The notes under the pieces: model-generated
What the model was told of the DNA's origin: nothing
Databases searched by the model: none
Seen by the model: the letters and a program-made list of their open reading frames with translations, nothing else
Made by a program: the position numbers and the translations under genes
Origin: Distichodus sexfasciatus
Taxonomy: Eukaryota > Chordata > Actinopteri > Characiformes > Distichodontidae
Direction of reading: 5' to 3'
DNA length: 64,000 nt
Assembly (NCBI GenBank): GCA_032718565.1
Contig: JAVGVS010000043.1
Span: 1,608,595 to 1,672,594, forward strand
Part shown: piece after piece, positions 41,913 through 54,800 of the stretch
Position numbering within the stretch: position 1 is the stretch's first letter
Layout of the letters: the number at the start of each line of letters is the position of its first letter

Positions 41913-42313
41913 GAGTAAGAAATAAGAGAGTAAGACAGAGTACTGATTTAGCCATCTTCTCCCCACTCTATTTTCCTCTGGGCCTGTACATTTGGAGTCG
42001 TCTTATGGATGTCTAAGAATATCCACATCTCTCTCACACACTCCTCATCCCTCTCTCCCTTCTCCCTTAGGAAGAAAGAGATACGCTCCCCTCTCTCCAT
42101 CTCTCTCTCATTCACCTCTTGTGACTCAGTGGGAAGAGCAGCACAAGGTCAGCGAATCACAGGCTGAATGCAGCTCAGGCCCTTAAACCCCCTCCAGTGA
42201 TGAAAGCGTCGAGAAAGGGGGGTGGTAGTGATAGAAAGACAAGAAAAGAAAAGTCCGCTGTAGAACTGTAGCAATAATCTTCCAGCAATTACACAAGTCC
42301 ACTTACCGCTTGC

Positions 42314-42375
<62 letters not shown>

Positions 42376-45300
42376 CCTCTATTTGATAAGCTTTGGGCTT
42401 GTTTTTCATTTTTTATTCATTAGATAAGTAAAAGCAAATACAGTGAAGGCAGGACTGTGGTGCAGCGTGATTTATGCCTGCTTCTGGGAGTGAACGTAGG
42501 ATTTATGGCCAAGCAACACCATATAATCCCACACACTGCAAAGCAAGCTGCCAGAGAAAAGGGGAAGGGAGAAAGGAAGAGAGAAGGAGAGAGAGAGAGA
42601 GACAGCTAGACAGAGACAGAGAGAGGGAGAGAAGAAACATCCCTAAAACATTCTGTCCTCCTTCATTATGCTTCACCCCATGCTCTCCTTCTCTTTATTT
42701 CTCTCTCTCCCCCTTGCTCTCCATTGTCAGATAAATGTTGTCTTTTTATTGTCTCTGCCATAATCACCAGAGGCAGCTTACTGTAGCTGCTTATTGCTGT
42801 CATATGTGTAATTATGCAGCGATTGGCGGGAGAGGGTCTGCTGGAGATGTGTAATCTGACTTGCTAATGGGTTAGCCCAGGCCTAATGAGTTCATCTCGC
42901 ACACTAATGTAGTGTTGTTGTTTTGATGTTGTTGTTTGCATTGTATAAAGTTTGAGAGAGCGCAGCGTGCTAAAGTAGGTATGGATTGTGCTTTGACTGC
43001 TCCCTGTGTGCAATAACTGAATATTTGCCTGTAGTTATGTGGTCCATAATGAATAGCTGTACGGGGAAAGGCTTCAAACTGTGATCAATAAATTATTCTT
43101 TTCATTCTTTTAGCCTTCTAAGAGAAATCTTCAGCTTAACTGATAGATCTGTGTGCCGATGTTATCAGCCACTAAATGGCAAATAAAAAACAGAAAAATA
43201 AAAGGCTGTGTTGTCATTATGTAGGTTGTCCACCAGAGGGCACACGTAATTATTTTTGTATTTTTATACTTGTGAGTAAGTGAGTGATTATTTGTCATTG
43301 TGAATGCAGCACAGCACACAGTGCGCCACAATAAAATGTGACATCTGCATTTGACCCATCTGTGAAGGAACAGTGGCCAGCTTTTTTGGCAGCGTAGAGA
43401 GCAGTGCTTGGGGATGGAACCTTGCTCATGAGTACCTCAGTGGTACCTTTACCAGACCACGGCTTGAAAGAGCAACTTTCCGATCATTGGGGCCAACTCT
43501 CTAAGCTTTACACTACCAACTGCCCCATGCTCTGTCCACGCGGGGCACAGTTAGACCAGACTCCTTGTTTTTTCTATATTTATATGTAGTTTGTTCATCA
43601 GAGATCACATTTGAACTCCACTGTTCTGTGTTTCTGTGATAAGATTGAATACAACCAATATATCATTACATTTTTAACCCTCTCTCAAACTTTTCAAGTG
43701 GGCCCAAGCATGACTGATACAGGATTTTTTAACTAATCAATATCACACTCGATAGGATTATATACTCACTGGCCACTTAATTAGAAACACTGGTCTTGTG
43801 GGTCTGTATCCCATTTCTTAATATGCAAAAGTGTATATGCCCAGTACTAGACCTAAACGACGAACTCCCATGGTCAGGTCAGCAGCCAGATTTTAGTCGC
43901 AGTTTATTCAAATGATCAAGTGAGATGTTTGTTGTCAGTTTCTCACTTTTGTAATACAAGTTAGTAATAGTTTCATAGACCACCAGCCTTGTTGTTTCCA
44001 CTGTAGCCAAAGTTGAGACCTCTTTTTAAGGAGATACAGTACATTATTACGACCTCCTCCATCTTTGATTTTGTCAAAAACTATTGACTCCAAACTGCCC
44101 TCTAGTGGATGAAATTTTCCATACCAACATAACAGAGGGATGCATGGAAGTTTGCAGGCAGTGATGGGTGCATCATTTGAAACTGGCACGTTTATATTTT
44201 GCACGCAGAGGGATCATAAATGAGCCTTTATTGTAGATTTTTCTAATTAAGTGTCTTTCCTGATGTAGTGGCATGGGCGTGTGTGTGCTGCTGCTGTAAA
44301 TCAGTTCAGAAATGCATTACAGCAAATTTGTGTGATATCTTTACAAAGTCAAGCTGAACTCTGCTTTCACAGTCTGTAATTCGGAGTGCTGTATTCTTTA
44401 TAGGAGCGATATTGTCAAGTCTCTCCCACTGAATAATGCGACTGGGGTTTTAGAATGTGGCCGTTATCCGCAGGCCTCTATGCAAAGCTGGGTCACGCTC
44501 GGCAAGCCCCGCGAGAACATCTCTCATTTTCACCCACTCTTGTAAAGTTGTCTCATTTTCGCTTGACACAATTTATGGGGGCGCTTTCAAATGCATGTAA
44601 TATTTTACACTTCTTGATCATTTAATTGAAGCCTCTGGAAGCTCTCAAGGTGCGGGAGGGTCTTCGCCAACGATGTAGAATCGGGGGTGGGGGGAGGGGC
44701 AGTTTACGGTTGGCGCAGGCTCCAGCAGGAGGTACAGAGGTCGTAAGAGTTTAAGGCAGCAAGCAGCATGTCGTTCGGGAGGTTACAAGGAGCCACAGGC
44801 CAATTTAAAAGACTTTGCTTCGGATGCACTTCGGAAACTAGAGAAAGGAGTAAGAGAGAGTAGAAATGTGTGTAAATTACGGGTGTAGTAGTGGCTGAAT
44901 TATTCAGCTGAGTCCAAATTTTAGTAGACACCTGAGTGCAGTGATTGAAATGAATCAGCAGCTGTGCAGATGGGAAGAATGGGTGGAAAGCCGAACAGCA
45001 AAGTATATGAACATGGTTACGTGTGTGTACATTTGAGCAATGAAGTGCTTAACTGCTATATTTCACAGTAATATGATCATGATAGAAGCCTACTTCATGG
45101 AGAGTGTGTGTGTGAGAGAGAGACAGACAGACAGAGATAGAGAGAGTGCAGTATAGATTCATAATTTAGTTTTGTTTTTTTTATTTAGTGTTTGTTTTCC
45201 TGGTTCTGTTGTCAGGACTGAGTAGGTTCAGTGCAACCTGAGTAGAGAACAAATGTAAAGTGTGTAGTCCACATATTATCCTACAGTGAAAAAAAAAAAC

Positions 45301-46326
45301 CCTGAATAGAGTTACCATTTCATCTAGTCATATTATGAAATAAACTCTTAAGGTGGATAAAAGATCCATATCAGTAGTTGCTCTTTGATCATTTTTATAC
45401 CATTTTAATTACATTTTAATTCACAGACATTGTCACAAAGCAGCTTTACATATTACCAATTCCTAAATTGATAGCTTTCTTAAATTATTCCCGACTCAGT
45501 GTAATTATTTAATGTAACAATTAAATGTACTTCCGGTTCATGTCTCATAATAATAAAATTCATATTGGTTAGTTTATATTCAGTGGCTGACCAGTTGACA
45601 TGGCTGACATGTAGAGCACAGTTTGCTGTGTTTACATGTATAAAGTGTGATGCTTTAGCTCTTACCGTGCTACACTTTTATCTTGCCCACTCCAGATCAG
45701 CTCTTGACCACCACACTCTTCATTTTCTTAATTGCCTTCCAAAGCTCTGTACTTCTCTGTTCATTTACTCTGTGCAGTCTGGTATTTCCTTTCAGTATTA
45801 CCTAGTGTATATTATAGTATTATAATTTGTTAAATGATGTATACTGTATTATGCACAATGGGAATATTTCACTAGAGACTTTCAGATTTCATTTTTGTTG
45901 AACATAAATAAAAACCTGTGGACAAAAACGTGAAGTTTCTCGTAAAATCCAGCTAAATTATTATTGGAACCATGAACTGGTTGTAAACTGGTCAAGGTTG
46001 TGAAGTTGTGAAGGATTAAAGAACAGCATATGTAATAGCTGATTATTATTATTATTATTATTATTTTGTAATAAGAAAATGAGGATAAACTCACCATTGT
46101 GTTTATAGTCTCTGACATTGGGGAGGATTGGTGGTAGTTGGCTGTGTGTGTATATCCTATGCCTCTTTGCACCCCATTCCCATAGCCATTTAGCACGGGG
46201 TTTTCAGTGACCCTCTGTTATATAATCTATAGTCCAGTGTTGTGGAACAATCCCTGTGCAAGGCCAGTGTTCAGTGAGATTAATACAAAAGGCGCACCGT
46301 CTCTGTACAGAATGTCTGTGAATGCC

Positions 46327-46358
<32 letters not shown>

Positions 46359-48776
46359 TGTGTATTTGGATGTGTGGATGACAAGATTGTACGTGCCTGA
46401 GTGCCATTTTGTCAATACACACTGATACACACTGTATATTTGTGTGTAGTATTATATTTCTGTGCAGTCTGGAATTGAGAGCATTGTGTGTGAGCGCTGT
46501 GTGTGCATGTGTGTGAGAATGTGCTTGCGTGTAAGCGGTTCTGCACGTTTGTACGTAAGCAGTTTGTTCGCAATTGGTTGTGCGTGTATTGGTGTGAAGT
46601 CGGTGGCACGTCTGCTTGCGTGCAGTCGGTTGTGCATTTGTATGTGTGCACAGGCTTGTTAGTGCTTGGTGTTTCTTTGTGTAAATTCAAGGCATGGAGG
46701 ATTTCTTTCCTCTCTCTGTAGTAACATGGGGAAGAGCGACTCACAGAATTCTGCCTGAGTGCTGGCTTGCTCGATGCTGCCATCTGGCTATGACTGCAGG
46801 AAGTGTTTGAGAAAGGTCCAGCTGTGCTTGACACTCCACTTTGTTGTCTGCCATAAACACAAAGACAAGTCTCACAACTTGCCACTGTAATCAGACTCAC
46901 TGCCATCACAAGTGTGCAATCGTGACTGTATATCTGTCCTTCCACTCTGTTCTTTCATGCGAGACATGTTCGTGCATACTTCCGACGTGGCTTGTGTGCA
47001 CGCCCTTGTGTGAGTGTGCATGTAACTGGAAAAAAGGGGCTTTAGTGGCAGCTGGTTTGTCTCCTGGGTGAGATCCGGTAGGTGGAATACAATTAGCACA
47101 CATCCAGCATAGTCCATTTGTACCATTCAGAGGCAAACATTAAAATGTATGTGAGGACGGGCCTGCTGGGAGAGAGTGGGGGGTGTGGGAGGCTGTGACC
47201 TTGCTCTACTCTCCCATCTATGTCCTGATCTACCCCCATTCTCTGTTACACATACTCACACACACACCCACACACACGTGCACACACCTCTCTACTCTCG
47301 TGCTATCAGCAGCCATGGAGAAATAAATAATGCATCAAAACACATTAAAAACGTTAGCCAGGCTTTACTGGCCATAAAAGAGGGAGATGGAGGAGAGGAA
47401 AAAGTGTGTGTGTGTGTGTATGTGTGGGTATGTGTGTTCGTTCATGTGTGTGGAGGGGGGGGGGTTAGGTGGGTGTGTGTGTGTGTTCATGTATTTATCG
47501 CATTGTGGGGACCTTTTTGTCCCCTAAAATCACTTTTATCTGTTTGTTTGGGCTTTGTGGGGACATTTGAGAGGTCCCCATGAGGAGAAATGACTTTATA
47601 GAAAATGTGCTTGTTTGATTTGAGAAACTAAAAGAGGTAAAAGATGTGCTTTTGGTTACTGAGGTTAAAGTTAGGGTTAGGATTAGGTGTAGGTGTAAAA
47701 TTATATACATCTAGTCATTATGGGAGTCTATGGAAGGACCTCACAAAGATAGTAATACAAAGATGTGTGTGTGTGTGTGTGTGTGTGAAAGTTATTTCTA
47801 TTCTGCTATTTTCTACTATCATGTGTATGAGGAGCCTAAATGAAAGCACGCAGACCGTCACTATGTCATTTATTTTTCATGTTTTAGCATATTAAACTAT
47901 GTATGGCAATGTGGAAACACTCACACCACAACCCGTTTCTTCTTTGATTTATACAAAGATTTTTTCCACCCTCGGCTTCTCAATTCCTCTTCCATTTCCG
48001 TCTTTCTCACCCCTGACTCTGTCGCGCTCCACTCTTGTCATTCTCTCTTTGCACAGCTGGGTTTCATAGCCTAAGCACGGGCTCCTCCCCCCTCCGCCCC
48101 TCCTCACCCTGCTGGCAGCGTGGCGATTGGCATTATTAAAAATTGATTGGCGCCGACCGTTTCACGGCTTGCATGTATTATTGAGCTGGAGTTGGTTGGG
48201 AACCTGCCACGAGTGACGGCAGAAAAATGAAAAGCTTTAAAATGGCGCGTGGCTTTCTGACGGCGCCGGCCCCCAAATGGAAATTAGACTGCACACTAGA
48301 ACACATGCACACACGAATTCACACACGCACACACACACACATACCAATGCACACTGGCAATGTCCATTCACACATACACATGTGCATGCCTGGATATACG
48401 TATTTGCCACAGTCTACTGAGTATGAAAGCCCCATGCTCTGTCATGCTCTTTCATCTGTCCCTCTTTTAATCTTTCTCACACGCTCACATTTCGACACTC
48501 TCATACGCACTCATTTGATGCAACTAAGGCTGGGCGCACCGTCACTGAAGCATATTTGAACTGCCTATAATGTGAAATCTGCTCCTGCCCTATATATTAA
48601 ATCTCAAATCTGATGTCTCTCTCTCTTTCTGCCTCCTTCTCTCTCCCCACCCCTCTATCCATCCCTTTCTTACTTTGTGCAGATGAACAGGCCGATCCAG
48701 GTGAAGCCTGCTGACAGTGAGAGCAGAGGAGGTAGAGCTTCGCTTTTCTCTTTTTCTCTCTCTCTCTCCCTCTCTC

Positions 48777-48821
<45 letters not shown>

Positions 48822-51800
48822 ATATCTATCTCTCTCTTTTAACATTCCTGTCATCTTAAATCAGTATCACCATTACCAGTGGATGTCAGGGTGACTCTCA
48901 TTCTTAAGTGTCATATTTAATAGTGCACCTCGATGAGAGCTGACAGGCCTACAGGACCCAGAGGAGCTCGAGCCGGCCCGCATCCGCCTTACATAAACGC
49001 AGGGCCGACCCCTTCGAACCCCTTCTCCTTAAAACCTTTACCCAAGAGTGGATGGGAGATGAGCTTAGATGGCTCTTAAATGAGCAGGGGTATAGATTTA
49101 TTGATTACAAAGGGTTTTGGGTTTTTTCTCTCCCAAAATGTATAGGAATTGGGTCAAGTCGGAATGATCATTTTACTAGATTTCACACACAGAAAGTGCA
49201 TGTGTGTTGGTGTGTACTCTTTCGGTTTGTTTGCGAGTGTAAAGCAGGAGGAGAGGGTTGTGGATGTGGAGAGGAGTTGTGGATGGGGAATTACTTGTCT
49301 TTCTCACATGCTCTGCTTCTGCTGTTCAGTAACAGGGATTGATGGATCAAGACAGAGGCAAACACACAAAAGATTTACCCAGCGCCCCTTTCCCTCCCTC
49401 ACATTCTTTTCTCGCCCTCTATCTTTCTATCTCACCCCATACGTTTCCTCCTCTAATTGAGAGTACCTTTTCCGATTCGCAACTGACAGGTCAATCGTCT
49501 TTGCCCTATTGGATGGGCAAAATTTATCCTGTCATTAGTCCTTTAAAATGGCTCTGCCTTCCCCACGATGTCTGTCTTGAATGTGACACCCAGCCCCTTT
49601 GTCCATTTGGTCGCCAGCTAGAGAAATCGACAGAGAGATGGCGAGAGAAGCTGGGCAGTCTCAGTGAGAGGAACGAGAAAAAGTAGCAGCAAATAAGCAA
49701 GAGATACATAGAGGATGATGACAAGGGGAATGGAGATAGATAAAGTGCCAAAGGCCATATGGAGGGTAGGAGAAAAATAAGCGAGAATGGAAAAGAATGA
49801 AAGAAGTTCCTAAAAAGGAGCTCACAACTCCCCTCTGTTATCATCTGTTGTCGTCAGCTCATCGGGAGATGGAGAGGTCATGTATATGTCTAACCTCCAG
49901 AAGGCAGGGTCAGTATTAAGCTACCATTGAAGACACAGAGTTTTAGATCATGGGTTTTTGCTTTTACTGTACATGCAACTTTCAGTGGTGATAGATTCCC
50001 TATCTTGTAAAAATACGATGAAGTTATTTTGATAGAAGATACTCTAAGTACTATTTAATGGGTGACTTTCACCTTATGCTGAAATTAAATTTACTTTGAT
50101 TTTTGAAAGCAAAAATGGCATTAGTAAAGTAGAAAAAGTCATGTATCTGAGCTAGAAAATGCACTGAATGTTGCTGGATTCCCTTCCTTAACCTATTCGC
50201 AGTGTGGGGAAGTAACGGAATACATGTACCAATGTTACGTATTCAAATTACAAATTATGGGTAATTATATTTCGTTACAGCTAAAGTTTAAATAGATGCT
50301 GATAGGAGTTAATTACAGTTAAATTGTTAAAAATAATGCATTACATGACAGTATTTTTCTATTTCACATGTTTATCGTCTCTCAAATAAATTTCGCCAAT
50401 TCCATTAATTACTGGAAGCCCTTCAGAACACACAACCAAATATTCTAGTGTAAACGTCCATTTAACATAAGCTGCCGCAGTCACACAATGGAGGAGTCGG
50501 AGCTGGAGCAGCACGACAGAGCCGTGGCAGAAACGCATTTCTATCTTGGAAATTTAGACCACACTTCACATTAAAAGAAGAAAGAGTGCGGAATATACCA
50601 TGAAGGGTGTGATTGTCACATTCATACAGTTGCAAAAAGCAAGACAATGTGAACGTATTCCAAGTATTCAGAATACGTTACACACAATGAGTAATCTAAC
50701 GGAAATATTACTTTACGTTTCATTACAGAATACATTTTGGGGCATATATTGTGTCTGTAGTGGAATACATTTTAAAAGTAACCTGCCTATTGGTACATTT
50801 GGGTACACAAGCTACTGTTGATGCATTAATTATAGTTAGAACAGGCTCCTCTTTGAGCTGAGCCCAAAGTCCAAAATCCCTATTAACCTGTGGTCTAAGA
50901 TGTTTAATCTGTCCAAAAAAGTTGAAAAGCAATTTCTCAGTCTTTGTTTTCTGTTTTGTGCTCATGCGCTACGTTTGTTCATATCGTGTGCATCTCTTGG
51001 GGGCTAAGCCCCCCCGTCCTTAAAACCTAGTGACGCCCCTGAATGTTTTTATCTAATCTCTCCATCAATGAAGCATTCTTTAGTAAATATAGCTCCGGAA
51101 AAAAAGAGACCACTTCGCTTTATTTCTGATTCATTGGTTTTACAATTTGTTGCTATGTGTCTGTTTAAAATATACAAGTCAGGCCATTAGGAAGAAACCT
51201 TGAGAGTAACCAAGAGTTTGATGGGAGCACCATCTTCTGACATCACATCCTCTCGTGTGGACCTTATTAACTGAAATAAATAAATTCTGGATATGCCTGA
51301 GGAGATGGTAATTAAACTGAAAAGTTGTACACACGTGAGTCTTGTCCTCTGGTGGCAAAAAGTGGTTACTAGTATCTAAGGCAGGGACCTGTAATTGAGT
51401 CCTAATCACCAGAGCTTAAGTACAGAGCTTACTGCTTTAGTTATTGATTTCTTCTGTAGAAGGTTGTTGTACTTTTTCAATGTTAAGCACATATGTCATA
51501 CTTGCATTAACACCAACTGTAGACACTCCATTATAAATAATTAAAGCACATTGACAAATTGAGCTGCCTCTTCATTAGTCATGACACACAGTAGTTTTCA
51601 ATCAGCAGCAAAGTTCTACCACAGTCTTGGCTCAGGTGTTGAGTTTGGAAATACTAACCTAAAAACTAAAACTAAAGACAACTGAAATAGACCTTTCTTT
51701 CAGAAACATTTAAATGGGTGCTTTATGGATTTTTTTGTACATAAACAGCTGGGAAAGCTGTTTAACAACTGTGGGAAATGGGGAAGTACATATAATGGAC

Positions 51801-54800
51801 TGGAAACAATATAATGGGTTATCCTATTATTCATCAACAATGAAAACTAGTCACTCACAGACTTTGGACTCTAGAACATGGAACTTCTAGTTTGCTCTTG
51901 ATTATATTACAAAGTAACATATCATTGTCATAAAAGATTCAGGAGAAACTGGTAACCACTTTTCATAATGAACTAGGAATACTCATAATATTAATACTAG
52001 GAATGCCCATGCAGCAGGACATGCTGCTTCAAACCTGGTCTAGGCCAAGGTGTGAAATGTAGAAAAGACCATATAACACTTTCTGCTTAATTGCAATAAT
52101 TAATTCATGCTTCTTCTTTTTTTGTTCAATGTTATTGTGTCACACAAACATGGGAGACAAACCTCTTCAAAGAAACCCATACTCCTTTAGTTTTTAGTAA
52201 TCGCCATGCAATTTTTTATTTAGCAAATCATTTCAAGTCACACTGCACATCTGTTTACAAATATTACCATCTGGAAGGATTCCATGACACATGCAAAATA
52301 AAAATTAATTGAGCAACAAGAGCAACATAGTGGCTAGAGGTGTGAACCTTCACTGGTCTCACGATTCGATTCAATTCGATACAATATTTCAATGCATCAC
52401 CATTCATGCCATCAATTTTTCTAAATTACTTCACATTGCACGCAGATGTGGCAACCATAGTTGCCACTGGGATTCTTTTTAACTTCAATTTTTTATGCTG
52501 TAGCCAGAATTTTTTGATATTTGCATTGAATTCATTATTCATAAAGATGCCCAAATCATCTGGAAATGTTTTGGAAAAAAAAAAGCAATAATTTTGTGAT
52601 TTTCAGTAGCGAAAGTGGATTGCGTGTCACGGAGCACTTGCACTGCCGCCACTGACCACGAGGGGGCAACGGATTGCCAGTTGAAAACCTCAGATCGATT
52701 ATAATCGATTATGCTCTGCCACTGATTCAATGCAGAATCGTCCACGTCTGCATCGTGATGCATCGATTATGCGATTAATTTCAACATCCCTAATAGTGAC
52801 ACAAGTAGAACTTGTAATTGTAACTTCACTTGTCTCCTGTAGCTCACTAACAATTGTTGTCTAGTTACCACTGCTGATATTAAAATAAAACAACATTTAT
52901 TTAGATTTTTACTTTTTAAGTTTTCAGTTTTATTGACCCGTAAATTCAAATAACTTATCTTGTAGATTATAGAGCACTTGCAGTTTATGTAAATATGTTT
53001 TAGAAAGCATGGGCTTTGTCATGATAAGCAGGATTGAGGACATCACTTTAAAATTACATTTAGAGATTTGATTAGTCAGTGTCTGGCTCCTCTTTGGCAT
53101 CAGATCCCCTGATACAAACTGCAGTTTATATTTGCTATAAAAACTTTATCAAAAAGCCAATGTTTGTTAGTTTTTTTCTTGAGATGTCAAGTACTGAGTC
53201 AGAACAGGATTAATTCAAGGTAAAACTGAGATTTTTGTCATTTGACCAGCAGATGGATTTGTTCCAAATATTGTGATTTGAGTTTCATATTTGGTAAACA
53301 TTATTGGTTTACTGCTCTAAACATGTTCTCTTTAAACTGGCCCAATAGACTGTAAACTAGCATTATAGTAGACTCTCTGCACATCTTTCCAGCATCACAA
53401 GTATGCCTGCTGCTCACAAAAGCAATTCCAGTGAGGGTGGTTGTGGTGTTTAAATGAAATGTTTTTATCTAATCTCTCCATCAGTGAAGCATTCGTTAGT
53501 AAATATAGCTCCGGAAAAAAATAAGAGACCACTTCACTTTATTTCTGATTCATTGGTTTTGCAATTTGTTTACTTTACCATGCTTATTTCAAAATTCCAA
53601 ATTTCGTGAAGTAAATTATCGTATCTATTATTTTATTACCTTACTGAAAAGATGATCTTATAAAGTTACAAATACACATATATTATTTTACAATTATGTC
53701 ATTAAAGGACTACGGTCCACAAGTCCACGGTATCCTCATTTGCTGAGGCCTGTTTCCTCTCATCAGCAAATTGAATCAGGTGTATAGGTGTAGGAATATA
53801 ACACATGGAATACCTGCTATAAACACATAATTACAGTTATATACTAAAATATTTTTCACCGACCTGCAACTGCAATAGGTCATAAAAGAATAGCAACCTT
53901 TTACATTTTACACTCACCGTCACATATTGCAAGTCAAAGAACAGAAAAAACTGATGTGGTCTCTTATTTTTTTCCGGAGCTGTGCAAGTAGATGGTATTG
54001 AGTTTATAGTCAACCAAAGAACAAATCAATGGGCACCATCGCCTAGCGTTCTACACTGTCTTCTAGACCCAATATGAACAGGGCAGAGCTGTAATGCTGG
54101 ACCATGTTATTGGTATGTATTGTATGTTTTTTTTTCACTTGATAACACACAAAGTAGCAAGAATGTGTCTAAAAAGTTGGTATACTCCATGCCTATCATG
54201 AAGGAGAGTGCTGGTTCAAGCCTGGCCTTGGGTAAGAAAGTGCTAATGGAGTTATTAAGATGTGTTGTATGTGTATGGAGCTTGGCTGTGTGTGAGAGAA
54301 CTTTATTTTCTTTCAATTAAATACTAGGGGCTTAATGATAGATTGATCTACACTGATACATTGTCGTTAAATGTTTCGTATTATGAAAAAAATAACTTTT
54401 TCTGTTCTTTGGATATCCATTTGGGTCTGTACTGCCTCTACAAACACTAAGTTTGATAAAAAATGGTCAGTTGTATTAGTATTAATTAACAAATGTCAGA
54501 AGTCGTGTGCTTAAATGAGCCATTTAGATTTCACCCCTGCTTCTACGTCACAGTAGGGGATATTTGAACGACTCCACCCTCCTATCTCAGAACCTCCGCC
54601 CACCAGGTAGAACTTCTAGCGCTTGCTGATCCATCACGTTTTCTTGCAAGCTCTAGTGTAGGAATTACAATGAAGAAGTCTAACGGTGGAATGTTGTGTT
54701 GAACACGTATGGCTGTAGCAGCTCATTTGCATTTAGGAAAACTAATGAGAAACATCCTGTTCTGAAAGGGACTGAAATAGAGGAGTAAAAAGCAGGAGAA

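Larger units (their letters stand above)
14989..48682 (+). other. celf4: celf4 33.7-kb intron between the RRM1 exon and the 49-bp exon
   Basis: The donor gtaagt at 14989 and the acceptor ctttgtgcag ending at 48682 bound this intron. It has no recognisable coding exon. It holds SINE copies or fragments at 16661, 18968, 19833, 21572, 28799/29670, 41161 and 43274. It also holds a hAT-like insertion (28904-29669), a 750-bp polypyrimidine block (29805-30555), long GT and GA microsatellites near 34.4, 41.6, 41.9 and 42.3 kb, a GGGGACC-type repeat (47495-47790) and several non-repetitive islands. Stretches such as 31560-33800 and 38500-41150 show only AT-rich unique sequence to my eye. Confidence 0.8.

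Noticed and set aside
47671..47690. Interstitial telomere repeat (gttagggttagg)
   Set aside because: Only about two units, within the known GGGGACC-type repeat.
48683..48859. ATG at the start of the 49-bp exon as a translation start
   Set aside because: The methionine is an internal conserved residue following TLPG of the previous exon. The frame past the donor is repeat translation.
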